Source: Haloferax denitrificans ATCC 35960 (GTDB lineage Archaea > Halobacteriota > Halobacteria > Halobacteriales > Haloferacaceae). From it: a DNA stretch of 64,000 nucleotides. The first letter of the stretch is position 1. Every line of letters begins with the position of its first letter. Both the position numbers and the translations under genes were made by a program. The stretch lies in assembly GCF_000337795.1 (NCBI RefSeq), contig NZ_AOLP01000002.1, positions 62,001 to 126,000 of the forward strand. The letters are read 5' to 3'. Shown here in pieces: positions 16,033 through 25,879 of the stretch. The notes under the pieces are model-generated. The model did no database searches. It saw only the letters and a list, made by a program, of their open reading frames with translations, and was not told the DNA's origin.

Positions 16033-17769
16033 ATGCGTAACGAAACTCTCTATGAATTCCGCTATACTCTAGCTTTGCTATTACTAATCCCGCCTGCATA
16101 TGCCTACTGTCTGGACATGGACCTCTCAGTGGTCGGGACATCGATTTTCTCGACCTTGTCTGCGATTCAGGCTTCAATCTTTGCAATCGTCTTTTCGGTG
16201 GTTATTCTGGGTGTTCAGTTGTCTACCTCTCAATATTCACCTCGTCTCCCTGACCTTTTTCGCTCGGATAAGGTCTACCAGCGAACAGTCGGAATATTCG
16301 CAGTTTCGATCGGCGTTAGTCTTCTCGGTTTGTTTCTTTCTGGGCATGTAGGTGATTTTTTGATTGAGCTCTGGACGTACCTATCCGGTATTTTGGCCAT
16401 CGTCGCATTCGTTTCGCTCTTCGACTTTGTCGACCGAACGCTTGAGCAGAGTACTCCAGAGGGCATTCTGAATCGGCTTGATGATGATCTGAATGCACCC
16501 CAGATTATCGAACAGGCAGAAGCGGCAAGTGATGACCACAGTGAGCCGGACCCGTTTCTTGTCCTAATGTCCGTCATCAATTCGCAAATCAATGAGCGCG
16601 ACGCTGCAGCTGTCTATCTGGGATTGGATATCATCAGCCGGCGGGTGAGCGAACTTCTAGAAGACTGCTCTGGAGATATGCTCAAAGAGGATACGCCTGT
16701 TGGCGACTCGTTTGAGGAACTCTGTACTAATCGACTCACGAACACTTGCGAGACCGCTGTTGCGACTGAATTAGAGGAGGGGTCGAATGAGATCATTAAA
16801 ACACTGAAGACTATTGGCCAGGCTGGTGTTGATGAATCGTTGGATCGACCAGTTCTCCTCACTGTGCAAGGGCTCTCGAATCTTGTTCTTGATTTGAACT
16901 TCGACGGTATTGATGAACGAGTGCGGGGGGAAGCGATTGAGTCATCGAAAGATGTGTTAGAAAGTGCTGCTGAGGCCGGTTTGTGGGAGGGAACTGGAAA
17001 AGCGACACGTTTCCTGGGGTGGCAGATGGCGAACTCAGTCCACGTTCGGGATGAGAATCAAAACTATGACCGTAGGTACACGAGCGCAGTCATCAACTAC
17101 TTACCTGGGGTTTTGCGTGAACTCGTCGACTCAACGGCTGATGCGATTAACGACGATAGCACGAATTGGGGATCATCCTACCCGGGGGGTGCTCATGATT
17201 CATATTCGGAGGCTCGGTCTATTCAAGCAGTCTATATTTCGGTAGCCGAACTCACAGCTTCATTTCTCCGCTATGAATTGAGAACTGGCGTGAATTTCCC
17301 TGACTGGGGATATATCGGATACGGTTGGGTCAAGGCTGTTTCGGAGCTCGCTGATAGTGAATTGGACTCGTTCAGACAGATGTGGATTGCCACCATTCTC
17401 TATCTCGAATACCTCTCGAACGAGACTCCGGATGGCATCATGGAGGATTTCAATCCAATGTTACGCAACGAGACTTCAGACAGTGAGGTCATCGCCGTGA
17501 TTGAACAGCTCCTAGCGCAGGAGATTGACCCCACTCAGTGGATCAATTTCAGACAGACAGTTGACCCGATTGAGATACCCCAGACCGGATATCGATACGA
17601 ATTTGATATCGATTCAGATGAGTCATTCGAGGACTGGCTCAGTCACCGTCAGGATGTTTTGGCAGCAGGTCTTGGTGGAGGATTTGTCGATAAGTCTGAG
17701 TTCGCAGAAATACTTGAGGATGGAATTGATTCAAATAAGCAGGATACTACGGGGGATGAAGATTCGTAA
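16033..17769 (+). CDS. DUF2254-like integral membrane protein (paralogue 1)
   Basis: This 578-residue protein has four membrane helices in its first 130 residues, then a long cytoplasmic region. The sequence around helix 2, SAIQASIFAIVFSVVILGVQ and LSTSQYSPRL, matches the pattern of DUF2254 membrane proteins (helix followed by Q-x-SxxYSPRL). The C-terminal 440 residues are acidic and helical without a known motif. A related gene lies convergent at 17845-19569; the two share the helix-2/YSPRL block and the overall layout. The low-GC codon use (many ATT, GAT, TTG) differs from the nar and catabolic genes, suggesting transfer. Confidence 0.6.
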   Translation: MRNETLYEFRYTLALLLLIPPAYAYCLDMDLSVVGTSIFSTLSAIQASIFAIVFSVVILGVQLSTSQYSPRLPDLFRSDKVYQRTVGIFAVSIGVSLLGLFLSGHVGDFLIELWTYLSGILAIVAFVSLFDFVDRTLEQSTPEGILNRLDDDLNAPQIIEQAEAASDDHSEPDPFLVLMSVINSQINERDAAAVYLGLDIISRRVSELLEDCSGDMLKEDTPVGDSFEELCTNRLTNTCETAVATELEEGSNEIIKTLKTIGQAGVDESLDRPVLLTVQGLSNLVLDLNFDGIDERVRGEAIESSKDVLESAAEAGLWEGTGKATRFLGWQMANSVHVRDENQNYDRRYTSAVINYLPGVLRELVDSTADAINDDSTNWGSSYPGGAHDSYSEARSIQAVYISVAELTASFLRYELRTGVNFPDWGYIGYGWVKAVSELADSELDSFRQMWIATILYLEYLSNETPDGIMEDFNPMLRNETSDSEVIAVIEQLLAQEIDPTQWINFRQTVDPIEIPQTGYRYEFDIDSDESFEDWLSHRQDVLAAGLGGGFVDKSEFAEILEDGIDSNKQDTTGDEDS

Positions 17770-17844
17770 CTCTCTCTCATCGGTTCTGGGTTTTTGACCG
17801 ATGGCTTACCAATCACTGAGTTAACCGTTTGAAACGGTATTGCG

Positions 17845-19569
17845 TTATTGTCGCTCCTGGAGATACTCGGTCCGTTCGTGAACTTTCCGCTCGAAGTCGA
17901 CGAGCCACTCCTCGAACGGCACATCCTCCTGATCACTGTTGAGGAACTGTGAAAAGAATCCCTTATCGGTGTCAGCCGAAGTAGGGTCAATGGTCCGAAC
18001 AGAGATATTTTGTCCCTCTGGTCGTTCGTCTGCTTTCAAGAGTTCGAAGGCCCTATCAACGATGGCCGGATCGTAGTCCAGTCTGAGACGACCAAGGTTG
18101 TTCGTCCACATACCTAGGCGACCATTTTCGAGCTTGTCGACACGATAGGCAAGTTGGAGCGTCGTAACACAGCACAACGTGGCAAGGTCATCGATTCCAG
18201 CGTCAGCAGCAATTTCTGTAATCCGCTTCCAGCCATCGTCGATCGAGCCTTCAACAAACGGATATTCATCTTCTGAGACCCGATACCGCAGAACCGTCTC
18301 TGTGAAGCTAGCATATTCCCGCCAGAAGTGTCGAAGTGGCTCCGCTTCATCGGGAAGCGTCCACTTTCGACCCTCTGTAGGCGAGATCCAATTGATATCC
18401 TGGTCTCGTACGTCGTCGGCGTATCTATCAACGAGGACTTCGAATATCTCAGCAGTCTCCCGGCTATAATAGTCCCCGACGAGTCGATGCGTGACGTTAG
18501 CGTCCGGCCGCCGTCGGAGGAGAACTACCATTTGATGATCCAGATGATGCGATACCGCCAAGAACGTCGTATATTCAGCATCGCCGGCTGTGGCTTTTGT
18601 CAGTTCGAGTAGCGACTCTTTGGCTGGGCTGCGAAGCCGATTCCCCTCCCACGTTAAGGGGGCTGCATCAAACGCGTCTCCAAGTCCCTCAGCGGCGTCT
18701 TCGGTGACGTTCGTAAAGCCCCGATCGAGTCCATCGAGAGCGATTGCCTCGACGTCGCCAATCGCATCCGAAATTAAATCGTATTGCTCGTGTGTGTATG
18801 CTTGCTCCAGAATCGGTGAGACATACTCCGTGAGTATCTCGGTCGAAACGACCGTTGCATACTGGGCGGCGTCCTCGTCAGAATACTTGTTCTCAAGGTA
18901 CCCGAAGCTCCGAATAAGTACCGTTCGAAGTCCGTTGATCCCCTGTTCTGCTGTTTGGTATTCGCCCAACTCGATCGCCCGAGCAATAGTTCGGTAAAGC
19001 GGATGAATCGGGTGCACCCCGATCTTTTGGAACTCCGTAACGGTCGCTGGAAGGTATTCATTGGGTGCAAGTTCCCGTTCGACCAACACGGCGATGAGTT
19101 CGTCGGGCGAGCTGCGCTGTATCATCAATAGAATAAATCGATAGAGCGCAAGCGTCGAGACAGCGGCAAGTGCAAATGCTATACCGACTGCTGCGTTCGT
19201 CAGGCGGGTGTTCTGTGCAGGGAGCAGATAGACAACGAGCAAGTTGAACGCAATCGCGCCGACAAACAGAGCAAATGTCGTCCGGAAAAGCGGCTCCTTG
19301 ACGAATAGTGAAGTGAGACGGGCGGAATACCTCGTCACAACAAGCTGCAAGGCGACAACTGTAACCGAGAAGACGATTGCCAAGACCGAAGCTTCGGCCG
19401 TTGTCAATGTCGTCAGCAGTGCCCTGATGTTCTCGTTTTCGACAGGCAGATTGAGGAACACCGCCAACGTCGCAAACACCGCAGCTGTAGCAACTGTGAG
19501 GGCAGTATATCGAACGATTAGATTACGGGTCCACTCTCGGGACAATTTCCACCAACTCCGGTCATTCAT
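17845..19569 (-). CDS. DUF2254-like integral membrane protein (paralogue 2)
   Basis: This 574-residue protein has the same architecture as the convergent neighbour: four N-terminal helices (about residues 19-40, 55-80, 97-117, 124-147), a shared block (TTAEASVLAIVFSVTVVALQ, then YSARLTSLF) and a long soluble C-terminal region. Both carry a conserved position for SPxE-type loops near residue 155 (SSPDELIAVL). The convergent ends are 75 bases apart. Two diverged members of one membrane family next to a KAP ATPase hint at a shared system, but the function is unknown. Confidence 0.6.
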   Translation of the reverse strand: MNDRSWWKLSREWTRNLIVRYTALTVATAAVFATLAVFLNLPVENENIRALLTTLTTAEASVLAIVFSVTVVALQLVVTRYSARLTSLFVKEPLFRTTFALFVGAIAFNLLVVYLLPAQNTRLTNAAVGIAFALAAVSTLALYRFILLMIQRSSPDELIAVLVERELAPNEYLPATVTEFQKIGVHPIHPLYRTIARAIELGEYQTAEQGINGLRTVLIRSFGYLENKYSDEDAAQYATVVSTEILTEYVSPILEQAYTHEQYDLISDAIGDVEAIALDGLDRGFTNVTEDAAEGLGDAFDAAPLTWEGNRLRSPAKESLLELTKATAGDAEYTTFLAVSHHLDHQMVVLLRRRPDANVTHRLVGDYYSRETAEIFEVLVDRYADDVRDQDINWISPTEGRKWTLPDEAEPLRHFWREYASFTETVLRYRVSEDEYPFVEGSIDDGWKRITEIAADAGIDDLATLCCVTTLQLAYRVDKLENGRLGMWTNNLGRLRLDYDPAIVDRAFELLKADERPEGQNISVRTIDPTSADTDKGFFSQFLNSDQEDVPFEEWLVDFERKVHERTEYLQERQ

Positions 19570-19727
19570 ACACTTGTTCTCATAGTGACATCCTAACTGA
19601 CTTTACATAAGTACTGGATTTTGCTCTTTTCCCCGCCAAAAAGACCGCCTGCCTAACAATTGTTGCGCGAAGAGGGTGGTCGCTCACGACTAAGATAGAG
19701 TTGAAGTTGGTTCATAAGGACGAACTG

Positions 19728-21881
19728 TTAGCTACGTTCTCCGAAGAGCCAAACCTCGAGTGAACCAGGGTCTTTTCCTTCCTCAATAAGCTCTTGACCC
19801 TTCTCGAAAAGCGTAACCAGTGCGTGTTCGTCTTCGTCCAGTTCTTGACGGTCGAGACTTTCAAGCCGGTGCTCTACCTCTGCAATGTCAATAAAGGGAT
19901 CAATATCCGTTGGGTCAAGATACTTTACGGTCTGTTTAGGTGCACCGACCGTACCATGTCGGCCTTCCTTGACAAAGATACGGATCAGAGTAAATAGACC
20001 CTTTTTGTCTTCTATGAGTTCTTCAGCCCACTGGGTAGGCGTCTCCGAGCCCGCCCACTCAACCCAACGAGTGAGAACCAAGGATAGGTTTGGGGTTTCC
20101 AGAAGAGTATTTTCAGACGTTCTTTCCTCAATCAGAGAGACGACGTCTTGTTTCAGCACCTCGAGTTGGTCTCTATCCAGTTTCCTGCTTTCCGTTTTGA
20201 TTGCATCGCTGCCGTACTCCCCATGTTCCTGAAGTAGTATTCCAAGCAGGTACGTGGCAAAGTATGGAGAGTCTCCCTGTTGAATCGAGTGGCGCAGTAG
20301 TTCGAAATTTCTCTCTTTGGATCGGTCGTCAAGTAGTTCGAATGTAAGGCGGAGAAGATGACCTCGATTTCCGTCGTCGAAAGTATTCCGAGCCGGGTCT
20401 GTATCAATCAGTTCGTCTCCCACTAGGTGGAAACTCTTCACAACCTCCTCCTCATTTCTGACCGTGTCCATATAGTTAGAAAACTGGCTCAGAAATGTAT
20501 GAGCCAGAGACCGGTCAGAGTCTGTTTCCCGGGTCGTAAGCTCGTGAAGTCTATCCCCAAACTCATCTGCATCGTCGGTAAGTTCGAGAGTAGCTTCAAT
20601 TTCCCCGATAGGGAGCTCGCCTTTCGGAATTGTTTGTCGAAAGTAGTACGGGAACACGTCAGGATGGCAGACTCGTCTTCGTTTTCGATATGTGGCGTTG
20701 GTTCTGGAAAACGCGAGACCAAGTGTGAGGCTCCCAGTTTTTACTTTCGGAAATAGATATCTGAGGAGGACTTGCAGCGGCTCACTATTATGGTCGTCTT
20801 CGTTTAGGTGCTCCCAGAGTTCAGAGTAATCTTCATCCTCTGCGTTCCCGCTAGAATAGATGTCGGCTGTATATCGAACTGGATCGCTACGAATCTTCTC
20901 AAAGGCCGGTGTGTGGAAGATTTGAAGCGCTTCTAAGCCGACAATGTCGATGAAGTTTGCGTCGCGCCCCAATGCTTGATACGAGGTGTCTACTGCGTTG
21001 GCCAACCTGATCACGTCTCTCGGTGTCTGAATTAGCGGTTGGATCCCTCGCGTGTAGACTGTCTGCCAAGTGCTTTCGTCGAAGATCACATCGTCGTCTT
21101 GAACGATGCTCTCCAATCGTTCAGTAAAGAAGTGATTCAACGAATCCTCTGCAGGGATTGGAACACGCTGTGGCAACTGAATAATCTTATTCAGATACTC
21201 TCGCCCGTTTCCAACACCTTGCTCTCTGTCCAGCGCCTCAATCACTACTTCTTGATCGAATGCCAGTATGTAGGTGATGTTCGGGAAATCGGCGACAGCC
21301 TTCACAAGACGGAACATCTGTCGAATCTCAGATTCAGTTAGGCGATCGATGTCGTCGATAAATACGACGATTTGTTGGTCTAGGTCTCTGAGGGCGTCCG
21401 AGATCTCATCTTTCAGTCCCTCTAAATCCGGAGTTTCGGACTGAATTGTATCCGAGAACCATGCAAGGAATTTACCAGATGGTATCCCAGTTATTGTGGA
21501 AAGGGGAACTCGGGAGAGACCGTCAGCTAGTTTCGAAAGGTTATCGCGTATTTCATCGTATTCGCCACCCGTATCTAAGCCTGCACCGAGCTGAGAGAAG
21601 AATTTCTCAATGAGATCAGACTGGCCGGAGAACCACCATGGGTTGAAGCGGGTGACGAGAGGTGGGTTCTCTTTCTGATTTAATTCGTGTTCCACGAAAT
21701 TGAGGATAGTGCTCTTACCAGACCCCCATTGACCGTATATCCCGATGATGAATTCGTTGGAGGGGATACGTGAATGGATAGTGTTTGCAAGATTCTCTGC
21801 GAAGTCGCCGTAACCGAGCTGGTCGTGGTTCGGGCTTTCCAATGCGGAGTCAGCCCGTAGCTCTGATTCCCTTGACGGCAT
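19728..21881 (-). CDS. KAP-family P-loop NTPase
   Basis: This 717-residue protein has a Walker A GIYGQWGSGKSTILNF (residues 47-62), a Walker B VVFIDDIDRLTESEIRQMFR and the following sensor strand ITYILAFDQEVV, which together are typical of the KAP (PF07693) STAND-related NTPases. The usual membrane insert within the NTPase domain is not obvious here: the region between Walker A and B (about 70-165) is amphipathic with only a short hydrophobic patch. The C-terminal 400 residues are helical and unassigned. KAP NTPases often occur in defence islands, and a few protect against phages. Confidence 0.75.
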   Translation of the reverse strand: MPSRESELRADSALESPNHDQLGYGDFAENLANTIHSRIPSNEFIIGIYGQWGSGKSTILNFVEHELNQKENPPLVTRFNPWWFSGQSDLIEKFFSQLGAGLDTGGEYDEIRDNLSKLADGLSRVPLSTITGIPSGKFLAWFSDTIQSETPDLEGLKDEISDALRDLDQQIVVFIDDIDRLTESEIRQMFRLVKAVADFPNITYILAFDQEVVIEALDREQGVGNGREYLNKIIQLPQRVPIPAEDSLNHFFTERLESIVQDDDVIFDESTWQTVYTRGIQPLIQTPRDVIRLANAVDTSYQALGRDANFIDIVGLEALQIFHTPAFEKIRSDPVRYTADIYSSGNAEDEDYSELWEHLNEDDHNSEPLQVLLRYLFPKVKTGSLTLGLAFSRTNATYRKRRRVCHPDVFPYYFRQTIPKGELPIGEIEATLELTDDADEFGDRLHELTTRETDSDRSLAHTFLSQFSNYMDTVRNEEEVVKSFHLVGDELIDTDPARNTFDDGNRGHLLRLTFELLDDRSKERNFELLRHSIQQGDSPYFATYLLGILLQEHGEYGSDAIKTESRKLDRDQLEVLKQDVVSLIEERTSENTLLETPNLSLVLTRWVEWAGSETPTQWAEELIEDKKGLFTLIRIFVKEGRHGTVGAPKQTVKYLDPTDIDPFIDIAEVEHRLESLDRQELDEDEHALVTLFEKGQELIEEGKDPGSLEVWLFGERS

Positions 21882-22091
21882 CTAACACCTCACAGAGGGT
21901 GGGAGATTATAGTACTGTGGGAGGGAGTCTACCCTGGACGCGAACAGTCGAAGGTCACCGAGAACATTCACGCGACGATCGATTCGACACCGAACAGTTC
22001 GCGGGGTGTCAGACGTGGCTAAATAAATTATGGTGGTGTTGTGAATCGAAGCCCGAAGTGACGTGTACGGTTCTAAGTCTTGCGGGGTAGA

Positions 22092-22592
22092 ATGCGACAC
22101 ATGAAGAAGTGTCGTAAGTGCGGGTCAACAGGAGCAACCGAATCGGCCAGGTACTGCCACGAGTGTGGGAGCGAACTCGTCGACGAGGACGAACAGTTTA
22201 TTCGAGGGATAGGAAATGGCTTCCTCAGCCGTGCAGACTGGGTGTGTATCGTGGAGTGCATCAATGGCGAGCGGGGTGCACCACCGGAACGGTACCACAC
22301 CCGGCTTGACGAGAAGATACGACATTCGCTGACTGACTTTGCCATACTCTACCACTGGGAAGACTTCGATCCCTCATCTGCGTTCAAATCGATGGCTCGC
22401 AGCAAAGATGGATCAACAGATGACGAACTCACAGAGGCAGTGATCCTCATGAAATCCTTCGCTCTACTGTACAGTGGATTGGGACGGAGGGCGTACGAGC
22501 TGGTCAGCGAGTTAGCGATTGAGACGGTAGAGGAACTCTCTGTCGACGACGTCGATGTGACAATTACCATCTCCAGTAGCAAAACTACGTAA
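22092..22592 (+). CDS. Zinc-ribbon protein of unknown function
   Basis: This protein of about 166 residues opens with a zinc ribbon, CRKCGSTGATESARYCHECG (CxxC...CxxC), within the first 30 residues. The rest is helical and acidic (IRHSLTDFAILYHWEDFDPS) with no recognised motif. Starts at 22092 and 22101 are both possible. It stands alone 200 bases from the KAP gene, divergently transcribed, and could share its promoter region. Confidence 0.55.
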   Translation: MRHMKKCRKCGSTGATESARYCHECGSELVDEDEQFIRGIGNGFLSRADWVCIVECINGERGAPPERYHTRLDEKIRHSLTDFAILYHWEDFDPSSAFKSMARSKDGSTDDELTEAVILMKSFALLYSGLGRRAYELVSELAIETVEELSVDDVDVTITISSSKTT

Positions 22593-23250
22593 CCAGAAGG
22601 AGAACCGCTGGAGGCCATACCCAATTCGAGCAGCCATGTGACTCTCCGTCGTAATCAGTTGTTATTGTCACATAGCAGTGAATGTCGTGCTTCATAGCCA
22701 ACAAACAGCGATACATAGAGCCGATGGTCTGTAATATCTATCTCAGAAACACAGGCGGATAATGACCTATCAATATTATTACTACGATATCCACACCCCC
22801 GGGTGTCGATTGTAAAAACTTGGAATATGCTGCTTTGAGGGTACTCAAACTATCGGTTAAAATCGTCTGCGGCCGTGTTGGTTGTGCTACACTAGTTGAT
22901 TGACGTCATTTGTAGCGGGGAGATTAGTCAAACGCACTAGAACAATATCTAAATTCCATATAGCAGAGGCAGTAGGTGTGGTGTGTTTCGGATTTGCAGG
23001 TCGATACAGTTACTTTCGACAGGTGGGGTGTGACTGCACGGTTTCCACACTCCTACCCCCGCATTTCCGACGTTCTTGTGAGAGAGTGAATTAAACCTGT
23101 AGTGGGGTGACTGCGGTCCTACCAAATTCAAAACTGAAAGTGCTGATATTAACCAGTCGCGTTCTCATAATCCGTCCATACGTGGCTGAGAGCACTCGAT
23201 AAGCCATCTTGTCACTCGTTACGAGGGGAGAGTGTGTCTCCAGATCGCGG
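22593..23250. other. Non-coding region between zinc-ribbon gene and orc1/cdc6
   Basis: This is AT-rich sequence with no supportable gene. It holds a 7-bp inverted repeat ATGTGAC/GTCACAT (about 22635-22672) and a palindrome ACACCCCCGGGTGT near 22793. The short frames inside have no protein-like composition. Confidence 0.4.
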
Positions 23251-24618
23251 TCACCGTGAAGAGTTAGCGAGAAATCGCTTGGCAGCTGACCGAAGCTTTG
23301 ATGAGTCCATTTCGTCGAATGCGCTGTCCTCCTCCAACGTCTCGATTACGGCCTCAACAGGTTCAGTAAACGTGAATTGGAGATAGACACCGCGTTTAAA
23401 CCCTCCACTGGTTCGGTCACTTTCGAGCACGCCATACGTGCCTGCTTTGTTGATGTGACTGTTGACTGTTTCCTGCGTATAGACGTCTCGCGAAGAGTGG
23501 TTACAGAGGGCTTGGTAGATCTTGTAGATTGCAGGACTCGGGGCAGCACCACCGTTGACGTCGGCAACAATCGCTGCGGCATACAGAGAGAGCTTCTTTT
23601 GGACGGTCATTCCGTCCACAATCTCGAGTACACGATTCTTTAGCACGGAGTCGTTGGCACGGTGAACATGCTCGGCTGTGACGACTGAGTCTCCATTTTG
23701 ATTTGCGAGTTCTCCTGCGTCTCTGAGGAGGTCAATCGAGCGGCGTGCGTCACCCTCATTCTTGGCTCCATACGCGGCGACAAGCTCGATAACGCCTTCG
23801 TCGAGTGCGTCTTCTTTGAATGCATCACGGCGTCGCGTGAGAATCTCGATGAGTTCGTCTGCGTCGTAATCAGAGAAGTGGATGCCAGTCGGATTGTACG
23901 AGCTGTCCGTTCGGCTGTCGACGTTCTCGCGGAACTTCGGATGATTGGTGATAACGACCGTAGAGATGAGCGTATCGACGTGCTGTTCGGCCATAACGCG
24001 ACTCAAGCTATACAGAAGGCGAGAATACGCAGGTTCTGTATCGGCGTTACGCCCGGTGAGAGCATCGATCTCATCGAGAATGAACACGAGCGACTCGAAG
24101 TGTTCGTCGACGATTTCGTAGAGACGCACGTACTTCGCGTCCGTGGACACACCTTTGCGTGGAATCTCCCACGCAACTCCTGCTTTCTTCGCGGTCTGGT
24201 GGCCAAGTTTCCAGACAGCGCGATCAAGCGTGTGCGACTCCATCGTTTTGAAATTCACAGAAACGAAATCGAAATTAATTCCATTCTGCTCCGCTCGATC
24301 TTTGACCTTCTCCGCGACGGCTTTCACGGTGAGGCTCTTTCCGGTTCCACTTGGCCCATAGAGAAGAAGATCTGGTGGGCGTTCGCCATCAAGGGTGTCT
24401 CGGAATGCACGAGCTTCAGCAGCCAATTGCTCATCACGGCCATAGATGCGGTCGTGGTCCACGATTGTATTCGGGTCGACCAGCTGCTTGTTCTGGAAGA
24501 CCGTCTTGCTTTCGCCGTCAAGGATGTCGTCGACGATCGAGGTCCCTGAGTTTTGAATTTGGTCTCCACCACCCTCATCCCCCGTCGTAGGGTCGTTTGG
24601 ATTCATTCTTTTCAGCAT
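23251..24618 (-). CDS. orc1/cdc6: Orc1/Cdc6 replication initiator
   Basis: This 455-residue AAA+ protein has Walker A LLYGPSGTGKSLTVKAVAEK, Walker B LVFILDEIDAL, sensor 1 STVVITNHPKF, the sensor 2 region GDARRSIDLLRDAGELA and a C-terminal winged helix. It resembles the haloarchaeal Orc1/Cdc6 proteins that open DNA at a cognate origin next to their gene. Its promoter side faces an iteron array at 24640-25000, which should be its binding site set. Starts at 24618 and 24606 (MNPNDP) are both possible. This is the main initiator candidate for the replicon. Confidence 0.9.
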   Translation of the reverse strand: MLKRMNPNDPTTGDEGGGDQIQNSGTSIVDDILDGESKTVFQNKQLVDPNTIVDHDRIYGRDEQLAAEARAFRDTLDGERPPDLLLYGPSGTGKSLTVKAVAEKVKDRAEQNGINFDFVSVNFKTMESHTLDRAVWKLGHQTAKKAGVAWEIPRKGVSTDAKYVRLYEIVDEHFESLVFILDEIDALTGRNADTEPAYSRLLYSLSRVMAEQHVDTLISTVVITNHPKFRENVDSRTDSSYNPTGIHFSDYDADELIEILTRRRDAFKEDALDEGVIELVAAYGAKNEGDARRSIDLLRDAGELANQNGDSVVTAEHVHRANDSVLKNRVLEIVDGMTVQKKLSLYAAAIVADVNGGAAPSPAIYKIYQALCNHSSRDVYTQETVNSHINKAGTYGVLESDRTSGGFKRGVYLQFTFTEPVEAVIETLEEDSAFDEMDSSKLRSAAKRFLANSSR

Positions 24619-24639
24619 GTCTGGACTGGACTGTAATAA

Positions 24640-25000
24640 CCTTTGTCGAAATGAAAGGGGCTGGTTCGAAATGAATGTACCGTATTCGGAATGAACCTCG
24701 ACTGAGGTCGCGATCAGATGATCTGGAGGTTGTCACTCACACCGTATTCGAAATGATCTGTGCTGGGTCAAGCAATGATACTCTCTATTTTCGGTTTAGA
24801 TGGCAACCTGTGAATCGAAGATCGAGATTTTGCACACCACATTCGAAATGAATTCTCTCTACCGAGACTTGAATCGACTGAAAACCAAGTTAAGACGGCA
24901 TTGAACATAGTGATGACGCGAAAATTCATTTCGAATACGGTGTCTGAGGGTACAACTAATAGGCCTCAATTTGGGTGGATTTCATTTCGAATACGGTGTG
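24640..25000. repeat. Iteron-type replication origin (inverted arrays of an ORB-like 20-mer)
   Basis: The consensus ACACCGTATTCGAAATGAA occurs, complete or partial, on the plus strand at 24646, 24663, 24679-24697, 24738-24757 and 24833-24853, and in the opposite orientation (TTCATTTCGAATACGGTGT) at 24924-24943 and 24980-24999. The arms face each other across an AT-rich gap of about 70 bases (24854-24923), and further AT-rich DNA follows at 25000-25060. Inverted initiator-binding sites flanking an AT-rich unwinding element beside orc is the classic haloarchaeal origin layout. The usual G-rich end of ORB elements is absent. Confidence 0.85.
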
Positions 25001-25365
25001 GGAAACACACTTTATTTTGATACCCTCGCTTAGTAGAAAAGTGAGGGTGTGGTTTTCAGTCTGCTCTGACAAGTCTAAATTAATTTGCGGAATACACGAC
25101 CTATGGGTACCGACGCGCTCGAAACCAGTACCAGCATTATTTTGAGAATGGTGTGTTCTAAACTTGGTTTAGTAGTATTGCGTCCCACATTGAAGTTTGT
25201 TCAAATTGATTATCCCCCATCGCTATATCCAGGCATCTCCAGAAGAGCGGAAAGACGCACTCAAACGAATGGGGAGAGGTAGTCCGCTCAATTTTGGTCA
25301 TACTATCCAATTCCAGGAATTTCTGTGCAGAAAACATATATTGCCGTAATTAGAGCACTTGAACA
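25001..25365. other. Non-coding region right of the origin
   Basis: AT-rich sequence (for example TTTATTTTGATACC at 25011) adjoins the last iteron and may serve as part of the unwinding region. No gene is supported up to 25366. The next gene's TATA candidate ACATATATTG is near 25335-25344, about 25 bases before its ATG. Confidence 0.4.
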
Positions 25366-25812
25366 ATGCCTATAGATATCGATTCGGATGCTTGGTCGAA
25401 CGGATCAAGCATTGATTTCATTGAAATAGAAATAGACAACCTGTTCCGAAACAACTTGGACAAAGCGTTTACTGCGTCAGAAATCACGAAATGGCTGTTA
25501 GAAGAGACGCCCCAGGTTTTCCCGCAGAAGTTGCTTGCCTCATCTGATAATGCAGAATGGGCTCGGCTTGCCTTAGTCACAAGCCGGTTAGAGAAGAAGG
25601 TCTGGTACAACCACGCCGAAGTCCGTTCTATCGACGGTGATCTGTACTATACGTCTACTAGTGGTGGCCATTACCCCATTGCGGATCTTGAGGACAAGAT
25701 TCCGAGAAAATTCGATGAACTGGAAAACAAGATCAATAACGAATCCGAGAGCCTCAAAGAACGGATAGACCATATTGAATACCGGATTCAGGAAGAAATC
25801 GGATATCTGTAA
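25366..25812 (+). CDS. Winged-helix/coiled-coil protein of unknown function
   Basis: This 148-residue protein has an N-terminal region with winged-helix character (LDKAFTASEITKWLLEETPQ, then ALVTSRLEKKVWYN) and a C-terminal coiled coil (residues about 108-145, FDELENKINNESESLKERID). A TATA-like ACATATATTG lies about 25 bases upstream. It is convergent with the first metallo-beta-lactamase gene. Low-GC codon use resembles that of its right-hand neighbours. Confidence 0.5.
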   Translation: MPIDIDSDAWSNGSSIDFIEIEIDNLFRNNLDKAFTASEITKWLLEETPQVFPQKLLASSDNAEWARLALVTSRLEKKVWYNHAEVRSIDGDLYYTSTSGGHYPIADLEDKIPRKFDELENKINNESESLKERIDHIEYRIQEEIGYL

Positions 25813-25879
25813 TCGCCGATATCTATAGAGAGCGGAAGACAGCAAAAAGTCTGTGAGAATTTTCCCGGGGACATGTCCA

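Noticed and set aside
22635..22672. ATGTGAC...GTCACAT inverted repeat, considered as a third copy of the 49-bp element
   Set aside because: Different length and ends (38 bp; not GTCTCA), and no internal similarity.
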